Assembly: GCA_015680625.1 (NCBI GenBank)
Contig: JAAAXW010000013.1
Location: 308,910 to 372,909, forward strand
Length of the DNA: 64,000 nt
Source: Mortierella hygrophila
Lineage: Eukaryota > Mortierellomycota > Mortierellomycetes > Mortierellales > Mortierellaceae
Direction of reading: 5' to 3'
In this document: in pieces, positions 33,894 through 45,126 of the stretch
Position numbering within the stretch: position 1 is the first letter of the stretch
How the letters are laid out: every line of letters begins with the position of its first letter
Program-made: the position numbers and the translations under genes
The notes under the pieces: model-generated
The model's database searches: none
What the model saw: only the letters and a program-made list of their open reading frames with translations
What the model was told of the DNA's origin: nothing

Positions 33894-36025
33894 ATTCTCT
33901 ATCGCGGCCATATCTGGATGAAGAGCGATCACGGCTATTGTTGTCACGGCCATTGTCGCGACCACGAGAGTATCCGCCACGGGAGGAGGATGATGATCTA
34001 GACGATCTCTGGTTCAATCCAAGCTTGCTCAAGAAAGCCTCGCTGAGGTGAGGAGGCTCATCAGCACCGAGACTAGTTACGTACTGCTTAGCATTGTCGA
34101 GGATATCGCGCTTAGGGCAGGTGAGGACATCAGTACGTCCGGTATCTATTTGTGTCAACAGCGAGCAAGTTAGAGGCGGGTTGTCAGTTATCAATATGTC
34201 ATAAACAACTGACACAATTAACATTTCACATCTCCTGTTGGCACAACACTTACAGTATCCAAGGTAGGCTGTGAAGGCGTCGTGAATCATCTCGGGATCC
34301 TGGGCCTGCTTGGCAACAGCCAACTTATCCATCAGCTGAGCATCCTCCATAATCTCGTTAATCTGCTTCGAAGTCTCGTTAATGGTCAAGGGCAAGTCCG
34401 ACATAGTATCCAGGAAGCTCTTCTCCATGGGGGTGATCATCAAGATACCCTCGCCAGTCTTTCCTGCACGTCCTGTACGTCCGACACGGTGAATGTACTG
34501 CTCCTTGGAAGAAGGGATTCCGACCTGGATAACGAGCGAGACATCAGGGTAGTCAACTCCGCGAGCAGACACATCAGAGGTGAACATAATCGAACCCTTG
34601 CTCTTGCGGAAACGGTCTGAAGTTCTGGTGCGTTGTTCCTGAGACTTCTTGGAATGGAGTGAGAACAAACGGTAGGAGGTCAACTCTTCAAAGAGTGATG
34701 CGTAGAGCTGGGTGCCACGGGTGGTGGGCAAGAAGACCATGACCTTGCCGTTGGGGTTCTCCTTCTTGTGATCCTCAATGATGCGGGTCAAGAGAGGCAA
34801 CTGCTGCTCGTAAGGGGTGACACTGAAGGACTGGTTGACCTGCAAGTTGGTGTTGGCTTCGTTGGGGTCCACAGTGTCGATGAAGGTAAAGTCGGGCTTG
34901 AGCGAGGTTCTGGCAATAGCCTTGATCTGCTTCGAAACGGTGGCCGAGAAGAACAAAGTCTGGCGCTCCTTGGGCAATGCATCCACAATGCTCTCAATAC
35001 TGTCCTTGAATCCCATGTCCAACAACTGATCAGCCTCATCCAAAATCAACTATGTATAAAAGCAAAGAATCGACTAGGTAAGCATCATGGAAAGACAACC
35101 GAGCTGCACTGCCTTTTCATATCGTCCAAGAAATAAGAAGCAACTTACAGTCTTGACACCCTCCAGCTGCTCACGGAACTCTCTGACGCTCTCAATCATG
35201 TCGTTCAAACGACCGGGGGTTCCAACAACGATATCAACACGCTTGTTGTTCAACTGGCGAATCTGCTGGCCTTTGGACTCGCCTCCGACAAGGCAGTGTA
35301 CGTTGAAGCGGTGAGAGGTGGCCAACTTGCGGGCCTCGTCGGCAATCTGCTGGGCCAGCTCACGAGTAGGCGAGACAATCAAAATAGTGGCCAGGTCACC
35401 CCGAGCCAAGGTCTTCTTGTCGCACTTGGCGTTAACAGTCTCGAGAGCGGGGATCAAGAAAGCGAGGGTCTTTCCAGTTCCGGTCTTGGCCTTGACAAAC
35501 ATGTCAGTGTCGGTGGGGAGCAGGGAGAGAACCTCGGATTGGACCTTGGACATGGTCTCGTACTTGAAGATGCTCTTGATGGCCTTGGCAGTGTTGGGGT
35601 GCAACGAAGTGATCTCATCGAAGCGAGTAGGGAGTTCCTCCTCTGTTTCCTCGACTTGGACGGGAGCAGACAGAGCGGACTGGAAGGCAGTGGACTGGGA
35701 GTGGAAACCAGCGGACCTCTGGAAGTATGAAGTCAAGGCAGGGAATGCCTTTGCAGACTGAACAGCTATTGTTGCACAAAGACAAGGTGAAGAATGAATT
35801 AGCAGGGGTTGTTTGGATAAAAAGAGAGCCGAGTGGGTGGCAAGTGGGAACTGACTCGGCAAGTTCAGGGGTGGGTGATTCAGGGGATGTGTGCAAGCTG
35901 AAAGTAAAAGAGTGAGAATGAGTTGTTGTACCTGGGACGGCGGAACGAGGGATGCGAATGAGGGTCGAGGCCTGGGAGGTAGCCAAGCGCATGACAGGGC
36001 GCAAAGAAGAAATAATACGGGACAT
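33757..36025 (-). CDS. MSS116: Mitochondrial DEAD-box RNA helicase (Mss116/CYT-19 type)
   Basis: ATP-dependent RNA chaperone, in relatives required for mitochondrial intron splicing and RNA folding. Exons: 36025-35932, 35765-35149, 35049-34254, 34145-33757, 631 residues, phases close. The presequence is MSRIISSLRPVMRLATSQAS. Helicase motifs are AKTGTGKT (residues 124-131), PTRELAQQ, GTPGRL, DEAD (241-244), SAT, the motif V region DVSARGVDYPDVSLVIQVG and VI IHRVGRTGRAGKTGEG. The C-terminal ~90 residues form an Arg/Ser/Gly/Asn-rich basic tail with a run of Ser-Asn pairs encoded by a repeated hexamer at about 33860-33890, comparable to the basic RNA-tethering tail of Mss116. The presequence lies wholly in exon 1. 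The specific ortholog assignment is inferred from targeting and tail. Confidence 0.88.
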
Positions 36026-36325
36026 CCTTGCTAGACGGAGGAGGGGTGAGTAGGGGGGAGGAGGGGGAGGAGGGGCAGTGGAGGGGGGGAAGGGAAGAAC
36101 AAACAAACACAAAAAGAAAAAAGAAAGAAGCTGCACCAGGCACACTCAAAGCCCCGAGTCGAATAAGGAGATTTGTGTAAACAAGTTCGCAGTCACCCAA
36201 CGTACAAGTCGGACTGCCTTCACAAACCATTGGTGGACGATCTACCTCCGCCTAACAAAGCAGAAAGAACATACAAAAATACGGAAAACTTTATGAGGTA
36301 ACTCCCGTTAGAAAAAAAAACATAT

Positions 36326-38340
36326 CTACCTAATGCGACCCTCCTTCAACGACTTGAGGCCGACGGGGCCATTTTTGGTCGAGAACTGCAGGTCCTTGTA
36401 CTGGGCAAGTCCCTCAGGGCTGACCTTGAACTCCTCAGAGACCTTCTCAAAGATCAAGTGCTTGGGGTTCAACTTCTCGGGCGAAGAGCGATCAGCCTGA
36501 GCGAAACCCTCAAACTCAATCAAATCTCCAGCCTCCAATCCTGCGGGGGGCTGCAGCAACTCGACAATCGAGTCATCGGGCGACGATCCAGCCAACAACA
36601 TGGCGCTGGACAAAACACCCTGGAACTTGCCGGGCTTCAGGTTGCAGACAGCGCACACAAGGCGGTTCTGCATCTCAGCCAGGGGGATGTACTTAGCCAA
36701 TCCAGAGACAACAGTGCGGACATCGCCGTTACCGCAGTCCACAGTCGAGATGTACGAGTTGGGGTTGGCCTCGTGGACCTTGGCCTCCAAGATGCGAGCA
36801 ACACGGATGTCCAAGCGGGAAACATCAACGGTCAAGCTGGCGTTAGCAGCAGGCTAGTTAATAAAAAGAAACCAAGGTCAATGTTAGCATGTCGCAAGGT
36901 AAATATTTGACAGCGCACAAGATGGATACACGGTAAAATGCTCCATACCTTGTTGGACTTCACAGGCTTGGCCTTAACCTCAGGCTTAGGAGTAGGGTAG
37001 GCATCCTCGGTCAACTGGCGGAGCTCATCGTTGTCAAACCACTTGCGGATAGGGCCCAACAAGTTGTTGACGGCATCAGTGACAGCCTTCTTCAAATCAC
37101 CGGGGTGGACCTTCTTATCTCTGAAATCATTCTCGAGATCCTCATAGACAGTGTAAGTGACATCGCCTCCAAACTTCTCGGATCTCAAAATGCTGAAGCT
37201 GGGGCTCTTGCCGTTCATCGAGCCAAGAGGGAAGAGGACAGTCTTGACAAAGGACAAGACGCCGTTCTCAGTAATGTTGCCCTCCTCGCAGAAAGCCTTG
37301 CTCAACTTGCGCTTGACATCCTCGGGAGCCTCCAACAGATCGATTTTGGAATCGGCAACGGATGATGACATCTTGGGTCCAGCCAATCCAGGGACCATGA
37401 CGTTCATCAAGTGAGAGCGCTTCTTATATCCGATAGCGGGCAACATCTTCTCGGCAAAGACGAAAATCTTGCGCTGGTCAACACCTCCGAACTGGGCATC
37501 GACTCCCAAGAACTCCTCGTCCAAAGCCTGCATTCCTGGGTATATCAATCCAGACAAGAGGGGTGCATCGACCTGCTTGACGACCTCAGCACCAGCCTTC
37601 TTGGCATCGCGTTCCGTGGTCTTGGAGCAGAGCTTCAGGTTGGCGAGCGAGTACTCGGCAGTCAATTGGTAGGAAGAACCCAAGACGAACTTGAGCTTGT
37701 CGGTAGGGACACCGATCGAGGTCAAGGTGGCCTTGATCAGCTGGGTATAGTATTCAGCGCGCTTGCCAACGAGCTCCATGGGAGCCTTCATGTTGTCGAG
37801 GAAGGCGTGGATATCGGCGATAAGGATGGTGATGTGGCAGCCGGCCTGGAGGAAATCGGCAATCTTGGTCATGGCAACAAAGTAACCCAAGTGAGGCTTT
37901 CCAGTAGGAGCTATAGCACAATCATCATCGACAGCAAAAAACGTTAGCAATTTTGCAATGATTTGATGTGATAATGCATCAATTGAAGCAATCCTGGGAT
38001 ATTCCCTGCGGCATTCTTGCACGAATTCGACCTCCTTTGTTTTAATCGATAACGATGTCCGATGCCAATGAGTCACTGTCGTGAAACTGTGCAAGGTGCA
38101 GTCGTCTGGCTCTTATATTTCTTTTTTTTTCCTCGCTCCTTTTTTTCCTATTCACAAGGGAAACGTCTTGACGTTCTTTCTGTTTCGACAAATGAAAAAG
38201 AAAAGAAGAGCCTTACCAGTGCCCCAGTAGATGTTGAGATCGCGCTCGGCGAGGATGGACTCGATCTGTTCCTTGCCGAGGACCTCCTGAAGATTCCTCG
38301 TGATGATGTTGTACTTTTCGGCGGGGGTTAATGAGGCCAT
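36326..38340 (-). CDS. TYS1: Tyrosyl-tRNA synthetase, cytosolic, with C-terminal EMAPII-like domain
   Basis: Charges tRNA-Tyr with tyrosine. Exons: 38340-38217, 37910-36949, 36853-36326, 537 residues, phases close. The class I catalytic domain (residues 1 to ~340) has the HIGH-type motif PHLGY (47-51), KAGAEVVKQVDAPLLSGL, the tyrosine-binding VDAQFGGVDQRKIF and the KMSSS loop in GLAGPKMSSS. A Lys/Pro linker leads to a separate exon (residues 363-537) coding an EMAPII/Arc1p-type OB-fold tRNA-binding domain: SRLDIRVARILEAKVHE, RTVVSGLAKYIP, VCNLKPGKFQGV, then KSLKEGRIR. Domain order and length are those of animal TyrRS (~528 residues), whereas budding-yeast Tys1 (394 residues) lacks the tail. 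No presequence is seen. Confidence 0.95.
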
Positions 38341-38845
38341 GGTGTTGTCGACGATGAGTGAGGGAAGTGTGGTTTTGAATCGAAAGATGATTGAAAGACC
38401 TCAATTCTGAACCCCTTTTTATCGAAATTCCGTCTTGACTGTGGCTTTGATCTGAGATCGCACTGGACACTCATAGAAAAAAAAAGAGGTGACTCAGCGT
38501 GTGGAGACAGGGCGAAATGCGTGCAGTTGGATTCACTGGATTCGCTGACTGACTAACTGTGCCTCCAACCGCCTTCCCATGACTCCAATTAAAAATAAGA
38601 TATGGGTATCGTTCGTTGTCTATGCAGAGCACCTCTATCAGCATTTGCTACTTTTCCCAGGAGTCATTTTTTAGCTGCAGAATACTTCGCCTCAGTCAAT
38701 GACTCTCCAACATTTTGACAGCCAATTAGGACTCGACGAATAGTGTATTTTCTTTTCACGAGCATAGCTTTATTAACAGTGAAAATGAATTGCTGATAGA
38801 GTGGTATTACAGATGGTGAGTCGAACGCCTAGGTGTGCTTTGTAC
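38341..38845. other. Intergenic, TyrRS promoter and VPS2 3' UTR
   Basis: 505 bp. No coding sequence recognised. The left part is the TyrRS promoter and the right part, with AT-rich 38740-38845, the 3' flank of VPS2. Confidence 0.5.
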
Positions 38846-40296
38846 TTATTCCCTGCGAAGGTTGTCCAAACGAGCCTGAAGCGCCGCATCGTCAGCAGAC
38901 ATGCCCTCTGCCTGGGCGACACGCTCCTTGCCAGTGCCTCCTGGTGTCTTGATTGCTGTTCCTGGAGTAGAAGCAAGCTATTGGAGTAGCAAAGACGAAT
39001 ACAAACAGTCAGTTAGTTTTCCCCGCCTGCTTCGAAAAACGACGCTATCGCCGCAAGCACAAGGTACGCAAAGGCAACTTACAATATCATCGAGGTTGAT
39101 TCCGATCTCGTCCAGGACTTGATTTACAATGGCGTCCTGCTCCTCCTCGTCCTCTTCTTCTTCCATGGCTTCGTCAATGGTATCCGACATCATCTCCTCC
39201 TTCATATCCATGATCTCGCTCTCTTTCTCAAACTCCATCATGATGTGCTGAATCTGAGGCAGGTTCATGTTGCGGTTCATAGCGCCCATAGCCTACAAGG
39301 TTGTCATATTGCAATAACATAGAGAGAGAGTCAGGATACGTGTAGACTTTAGCCCACTTTATCTAATCGGGGTTCAAAGTTCCAAGGGAGCAACAAAGTG
39401 CCGTTCATTTTACCTTTGTCGCGCCCTTCATTGCCTCAGCCATTTGTTGGTTCGAGCGGAGACCCTACAAGTAAGTACATATACAAAAGACATAAGAAAT
39501 GGGGTTAGGACGGGTCATTGCACAAGCATGGAGGTGGAGGAGTTGCGTTCCGCTCATAGGACCAGACCGTCGACGTGAAAAAAAAGGTTTCTGTTCTTCT
39601 GGAACGTCATCGAGAGCCCCCTTGCAACAATGAAAATCGAATCCTCCTTCTGTAACGGCGAACAGCAATGCCTCTTTCAGTTCCCAGCCTGTTGCGTACC
39701 TGGATACGAAGACCGACAGCCTGCAATTGTGTCTTCATCTGATAAAACTTTTGAATGTAACGGCGAGTCCTGACAAGATCCTTGGCCATCACCTTGGCAG
39801 CGTTCTAAGGTAAAGAACATGATAAAAAATCAAGTGTGAATGGTGTGCGCATAGAGATGACGGTATTTGCATGGTTGACACGAATGCAACGGCTGGTCGC
39901 TGCAAGGCTCTTCGATCCAAATGCAGTCCTTGATGTCGTGGCAGCATGTGGTTGTTCTTGCCTTTGCCAGCTACAACCAGGTCTACTCGAAACTCCTTTG
40001 CATCCTTTACCATTTGCCCAGCCTTGGCGGCCTTTTTGATATCTTGGATGATCTTCTTCTCCTGCTGCTCTAACTTCATCCTTTCGCGGTCCAGTTCTCG
40101 CTGTGCCTTGTTCAGTGCTCTTTGGTGAGCTCTGAGGGCCTCTGCTGGCGACTTGCGCCCGAATAAAAAGTTCTAGTGACGAAAAGAAAGGTGCAATGTA
40201 AGTCAGCATATGGAAGGAGAGAACGCATGGTTGTCAGAAGAGGTTGGTTGCCGCAGTTGGGGTGTGATGAGGTGTGATGAGCGTCTATACCATCAT
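38846..40296 (-). CDS. VPS2: ESCRT-III subunit Vps2/CHMP2
   Basis: Core ESCRT-III subunit for multivesicular-body budding and membrane scission; recruits Vps4. Exons: 40296-40291, 40172-40011, 39804-39700, 39464-39414, 39292-39083, 38977-38846, 221 residues, all junctions phase 0. Conserved text runs along the length: FLFGRKSPAEALRAHQRALN, basic helix 1 (RELDRERMKLEQQEKKII), MAKDLVRTRRYIQKFYQMK, MNLPQIQHIMMEFEKESEIM, an acidic stretch (EEEEDEEEQ), VLDEIGINLDD, and the C-terminal MIM1-type helix ALQARLDNLRRE. The first coding exon is only ATGATG, followed by a GTATAG donor and a CTGAC branch site before the next acceptor. The start is therefore inferred, but no other ATG precedes NFLFGRK. It shares a short promoter with CSL4. 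Confidence 0.93.
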
Positions 40297-40581
40297 TCTG
40301 AAGTACTGCTGTCTGGTTTCTTGGTCGCTTTCCCTTGGTGATGAACTGAAGTCGGAGTGTGCTGGTGTCTTGGCGAAAGGAAGAAAGAGAGTTGTGTGTG
40401 TTGGCAAGTCCAAGGTCCTCAGTTCCTCACTCAACTTATTAAGGGTAAATCATATGCTTGGTTGCTTCCTGGGTCACGTTTTTCTTATTCCTTTTTTTTT
40501 TTTTTTTTGTTAGAGGATCATTCACAACCTTCAACCAACGCAGCATCAACCAACCAACATCAACAACCCAGACAGATACAA
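40297..40581. promoter_or_regulatory. Bidirectional promoter VPS2 / CSL4
   Basis: Only 285 bp separate the two divergent start codons. The region contains a 17-nt T-tract (about 40492-40508), the type of rigid poly(dA:dT) element that excludes nucleosomes, and a CAACCAAC-rich leader before the CSL4 ATG. No TATA box is evident on either side. Confidence 0.5.
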
Positions 40582-41521
40582 ATGACCTCAGTCGCAAACG
40601 CAGTAGTCCCCGGCCAACGCCTCGGTCATATCCAGGAATACAGTGCAGGACCAGGAACATACTCACACCAGGATTTCCTCTACGCCAGTGTTGTCGGCAT
40701 CAAGAAGATCATCGAAGCCCAAGGCGAGGTACTTTTTCTTTTTCTTATTAGCTTTACCGCCGTCATATTTTTGTATAAGTGAGGAGACCTGGCAACCGTA
40801 GGCTGCAGCTCTACAGGCGGAGCTAACAACAGTCATGGACAAGGACAACTTGTGATACGGGTCCTATGAACATTAGGCACCAGCGACTTGACAGCAACAA
40901 TTTGCCACCAATTCACAACACAACCGCTCCTTTCACACCCCAACTGATACCCACCAACCCCATCTTCGCCAAAAAAAACTTCATAGCTCCCAACATTGAC
41001 AGTGCAACGTGAAAACTCGCAGTCAGCCATGCCAGAGATCGATGCCATCGTCACCTGCAAAGTTGTTCGTGTGAACCCCCGCTTCGCAGCCGTCAACATC
41101 ATGGTCGTAGGTGAGACCCCCTGCAAGGACGATTTTCAGGGCATCATCCGTGTTCAGGACGTACGGGCGACCGAGAAGGACAAGGTCAAGATCTACAACT
41201 CCTTCCGTCCTGGTGATATTGTCCGCGCTCAAGTCGTAAGTCTTCGTTATGGTTCGCTTTCGCTATCGTCTTTCAATAATTAGTCAAGCCTTTGTTTGTT
41301 TGCAGCTCAAAACGGATCTAACAAATGGACATTTCACTGCTGCCTAATAGATTTCATTGGGAGATGCCAGGAGTTACTATCTGTCAACAGCGTCAAATGA
41401 ATTGGGCGTGATCTTTGGAACAAGTGTTGCAGGCGGATCGTTGGTTCCCATTTCGTGGCAGGAGATGCAGTGCACAAAGACGAAAGCAATCGAGCTCAGA
41501 AAGTGTGCCAAGCCTATGTAA
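40582..41521 (+). CDS. CSL4: RNA exosome subunit Csl4
   Basis: S1-domain cap subunit of the RNA exosome (3'-5' RNA processing and decay, nucleus and cytoplasm). Exons: 40582-40728, 40987-41235, 41351-41521, 188 residues, all junctions phase 0. The N-terminal domain has VVPGQRLGHIQEYSAGPGTY. The S1 domain follows from about residue 65: DAIVTCKVVRVNPRFAAVNI, IRVQDVRATEKDKVKIYNSF, RPGDIVRAQVISLGDARSYY. The zinc-ribbon-like C-terminus is reduced: VPISWQEMQCTKTKAIELRK. It matches human EXOSC1 in order and length. It is convergent with the dysferlin-domain gene, 203 bp between stops. Confidence 0.95.
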
Positions 41522-41724
41522 ATAGGATTTCTTGTCTCATCCTATTCAAGCATCAACGCCACCACCTTCATTTGCTATCGCATTCCTCTCAATTAAAACT
41601 GCATCATGTAACACTACAAAAAAGGCACCGGTTCACTAAACCATGCGATGGCAGGATGATAGTTGAAGTGAATATGATGATTGTCATTATTTTTACTGTG
41701 TCGTTAGATGCTTCATGAGATTTC

Positions 41725-43541
41725 TTAGTGCTTCTTTTCCTCCTCCTCCTCCTCCTCCTCCTCTTCCTCTTCCTCTTCTTCGTCCTCGCCTTCCTCTTCT
41801 TCTTCTTCTTCTTCTTCTTCCGCCTCTTCTTCTGCCTCTGCCTCTTCTTCGTGATCATGTTGCATAGACTTGAGCTCATCCTGAACATCTTCCAGCAGCA
41901 CAACTTCGCGCTGGTCGATCAGCTTAGCAGTCCTCTCCCAGGCTCTTCTACGCGTGTATGCTCCACGGCGGTTCTTGCTCGACCATTTCTGCCAGTGGTT
42001 GTTGGCAAACTCCCAGCCATCAACATCCGAGCCCGATCCAAGCTTGAGGCGCCAGCTTGGGTCGAGCCAACGCCACTCCTGAGACTTGCGGAGGACCTTG
42101 TTGGGCTGGCCGGGGATGGCCTCATGGGCCACATGTGGAGGAGGCAACTGGAAGGCAGATTTGCTCTGGGTTGGTTCCAAATGATCATCAGTCCTAGGTG
42201 GTGGATACGATGGTCAATTTGAAGTATGGTCAGAACACATGAATATCTCTTTTACATATGAAACACAAAATTGCGATGCAAATGCATGTGATTCAAAAGT
42301 AGCAGGAATAATTACCATGGAGCGCGATCATTGGGGAGCATCATGGGAGTCCAGTCAAGTCCCAACCACCAACGCTGGTTCTCATAGAGGACAAACTTAT
42401 AGTACATGGTAGCATGGTCTTCCTCGATATCGTATCCGGTACTGGTTTTGTACGTCTTGTAGGCATCCGCGTCGTTCTTCTTGCGCTGTCCAATGGCTCT
42501 GGAGATAATATCCTTGACTGAGAACCTTCTCTTGACCTGGTAGTTGGAGCCAGTCTCTGGGCGGAAGGGCCAGTAAGGGATCAACTGCAGCAGAGGGGAA
42601 AAGGTCTGGAGCCTCATGGTGACGGCCCAAAGGACCGCGAACCAAGGCGCACGCCAGCAAATGACGATAGTACCGGCAACGACCATTATGAACCGCATGG
42701 GGATGAAGTAAGTAAGGATCAACCAGGGGACATAGCTCAAGATGAGAAGGCCCAGGACCAATTGGGTCCGAGACCTGTCCGACCAGTCGAAATACGTCTC
42801 GGCCTTGTCCAATGTCCTGTTCCAGGCAGCCCAATGGTCCAAAATCTCCTGAATCTCGCGAAGGGTATCTGCTTGCTCCAATTGAGTTGTCGTGGGAAGG
42901 CGTGCGGAGCTGGGCGAGTGAACAAAGTTACTCCTGCCGGAGTGAATACTGCTCGAGAACGAGAACTTGCCCGAGAGGGGCGTGGTTGGGCTCTGAGGCA
43001 TACCGTCGATCGCAATCTTGTTGGCCTTGCGCGATTTGATCCACATACGCCCGGTGTAAAGAATCAAAACTCCATGGAGCCCAAAGATGATAAAGGACTC
43101 TGTGCCAAGACAGATAGCCCACCAGGCGAAGAGGACCAAAAAGCTCTTGACGGATCGATCAGAGGTCCAGGTTAGCAGCTGCAGGAGACGGTGGAAGGCA
43201 TGGATGGCCGGGCTGGTGTAACTGAGGAGGAGGGTGACGGATGCTGGGACAGGGGTTGAGGCCGAGAAAAAATCGGCAAAGGACTGGGAGTTTTGGTGCT
43301 TGCTTGACTGAGTGAGAAGGTTGCGTCTGGAGGAGGAGGCCGACACAGGGTGGTGCCCGTTTCCGGAGGCAGAAGTGGTCATGGCGTATCTGTTGCGAGA
43401 GGAGGTTCCTGAGGCCAAGGAAGAAGCTGGAGATAAGGAGTCGCGTGGGGGGAGGGCGTGGATTTTTTTCGTTGTGTTTGCTGGTGCGGGTTCGGAGGGG
43501 AGATTGGCCAGGAATGCAGAGTGGCAATCAAAGGCTGACAT
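41725..43541 (-). CDS. Pex23/Pex24-family peroxin with dysferlin domain
   Basis: Integral ER/peroxisome membrane protein of the Pex23/24 (yeast Pex28-32) family that controls peroxisome number, size and contact sites. Exons: 43541-42316 and 42193-41725, 564 residues, phases close. The Ser-rich N-terminus (1-95) is followed by a reticulon-like hydrophobic pair (FLVLFAWWAICLGTESFIIF and GLHGVLILYTGRM) and a second pair (LGLLILSYVPWLILTYFIP, FIMVVAGTIVICW). The C-terminal dysferlin module contains YENQRWWLGLDWTPMMLP, then WRWLDPSW, DGWEFANNHWQKW and TRRRAWERTAKL. The last ~45 residues are almost pure Glu, ending KKH, encoded by a GAG/GAA tract at about 41731-41850. Which of the Pex23/24/30-32 subgroups it belongs to cannot be decided here. 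Confidence 0.82.
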
Positions 43542-45126
43542 TCAAACCGACTGGATGAATTTCTTGAGAGGGGATGAATGAAGAAAGAGAGAGAAAGAGA
43601 GAGAGAAAGAAAGAAAGAAAGAAAAGTGCGGGGTTGCTGTTGTTGTAGTCCGTTGAGGACACGAGAGAGTAAGCCGGGATTGTTGTTGCCTTGACTTGAA
43701 AAAATAAGGGGTTTGGAGAAGAGGGATGGTCCGTGTTGTGGTGTGAAAAAGACGAGATCACTTGGGTATAATTGCTAAATATCGTATGAAGGCAGTTGTC
43801 GTTAGGAAGGTAGGTGTGTATGTCGTTGAAAGTGGAGGGAGAGGGTCTCGATGACAGTGAAAGAGCAAGAACAAGAAGAGGGTAAAGAGGAGTAAAAAGG
43901 GAGAAGGGAGGAAAAAAGAGAAATGATTGAGAGCAGCAAAAGAAGGCAGTGGTGTGGAGTTGACTGATGTGTGCCGCATGTGCGGAAGGAAGGAATCAAA
44001 TTGCCAAATAACTTCCACGTGATAATTAGCTCGTCCTTATCCCTGCCGCCTCTCACACATACCCCTCCTCTGGCTGCATCGCATAAACCGGCGTGCCAAG
44101 AAGGAAGAGGGGTAAGGGAGTTCTGTGAACGATATCAAATTATGTACGAGTTCGCAGTACATAGGTCGTACGTTCTAATGTTATCATGGCAACTGGCATT
44201 TGCTCTGTCTTGCTTGCTTGTTTCCTCCTTGCTTTCTTTGCTCGGTACTGATGCTGGACTACTCGGTCTTCACTCCTTGGCGCGTGTTGCTGCTGCTGCT
44301 CCTACTGTTCATGCCAATACTGTGTTATATTCCTTATGAAATAAAAAATCCTTCCATTTGATGCTGTAGCACAGGCAAATAGAAGACGACTCCGGCACGC
44401 AGGCACACGAGGGGCATCGACTGACAGCAATCTTGATTTTAGAGCGACAGACAAACAACGAGCCAAGTCGCTCGCTTAGGTTATGACTATCGATACAGAC
44501 AACCACGCAATGTTCCTACAATGGCGATGACGAATTCCATTGGAACATGTATCCTACACGATCTCGTTTCGTGTTTGATTAGAGGAACAGTAGTAGGCAA
44601 TTGGTGGCAAACAAAGGAACACTGACAATGAAAACAAAAGCGCTAGTCGCGTCTGACTCCAACGGTCAAATGATCACCAAACCCAATCGGAGCTGCAGTG
44701 CGTTTGTCACTTTGGTTGTTGCTGGCTTGATTTTTACGTTCTCGGTCGTCAGAGGTAAAGAAGAGAGACAATGGCGATGCTGCTTCCAAGTGTCAATGGC
44801 CAACTCCATCGGAGAAAAGAGTGCGCTCACTTCCCTCCTTTTATTTATTTGGTGTTTATTAACTATTTCTTTGTTTTATCCTTTCGCCATTGTTAATGTC
44901 TGTTTTCTATTTTCTATTTTCTTCAATGGAATTCACTTGATCCGAGCCGTGAAAAAAAGGACGAAGGAATGAGAAACTCAAAACTAATCTCCTTCCTCTC
45001 CTCTTCTTCATTCCATCCACATACTCACATTCGCTTTCTACACTTACACACCTCGACAACTTTGTTGCTCATTACTCAACCTCCCTTCTGTTCCAACTTT
45101 CACATCACTTTACCCCACACTAAAAT
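43542..45126. other. Intergenic, divergent promoter region of peroxin and racemase genes
   Basis: 1.6 kb. GA-rich microsatellite (GAAA/GAGA) at about 43582-43624 lies just upstream of the peroxin ATG. The racemase side ends in a CT/CA-rich leader (44990-45126). Short frames at 43971-44339 and 44601-44972 resemble no family and I do not call them. Confidence 0.5.

Noticed and set aside
33723..34001. Cys-rich plus-strand frame (CCCCCCCC runs)
   Set aside because: It is the antisense of the Ser-Asn/Gly repeat of the helicase tail, not a metallothionein-like gene.
39361..39400. tRNA-like B box (GGTTCAAAGTTCC)
   Set aside because: Spacing is one base too long and no cloverleaf or A box surrounds it; it lies in a VPS2 intron. 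No tRNA found elsewhere by B-box inspection.
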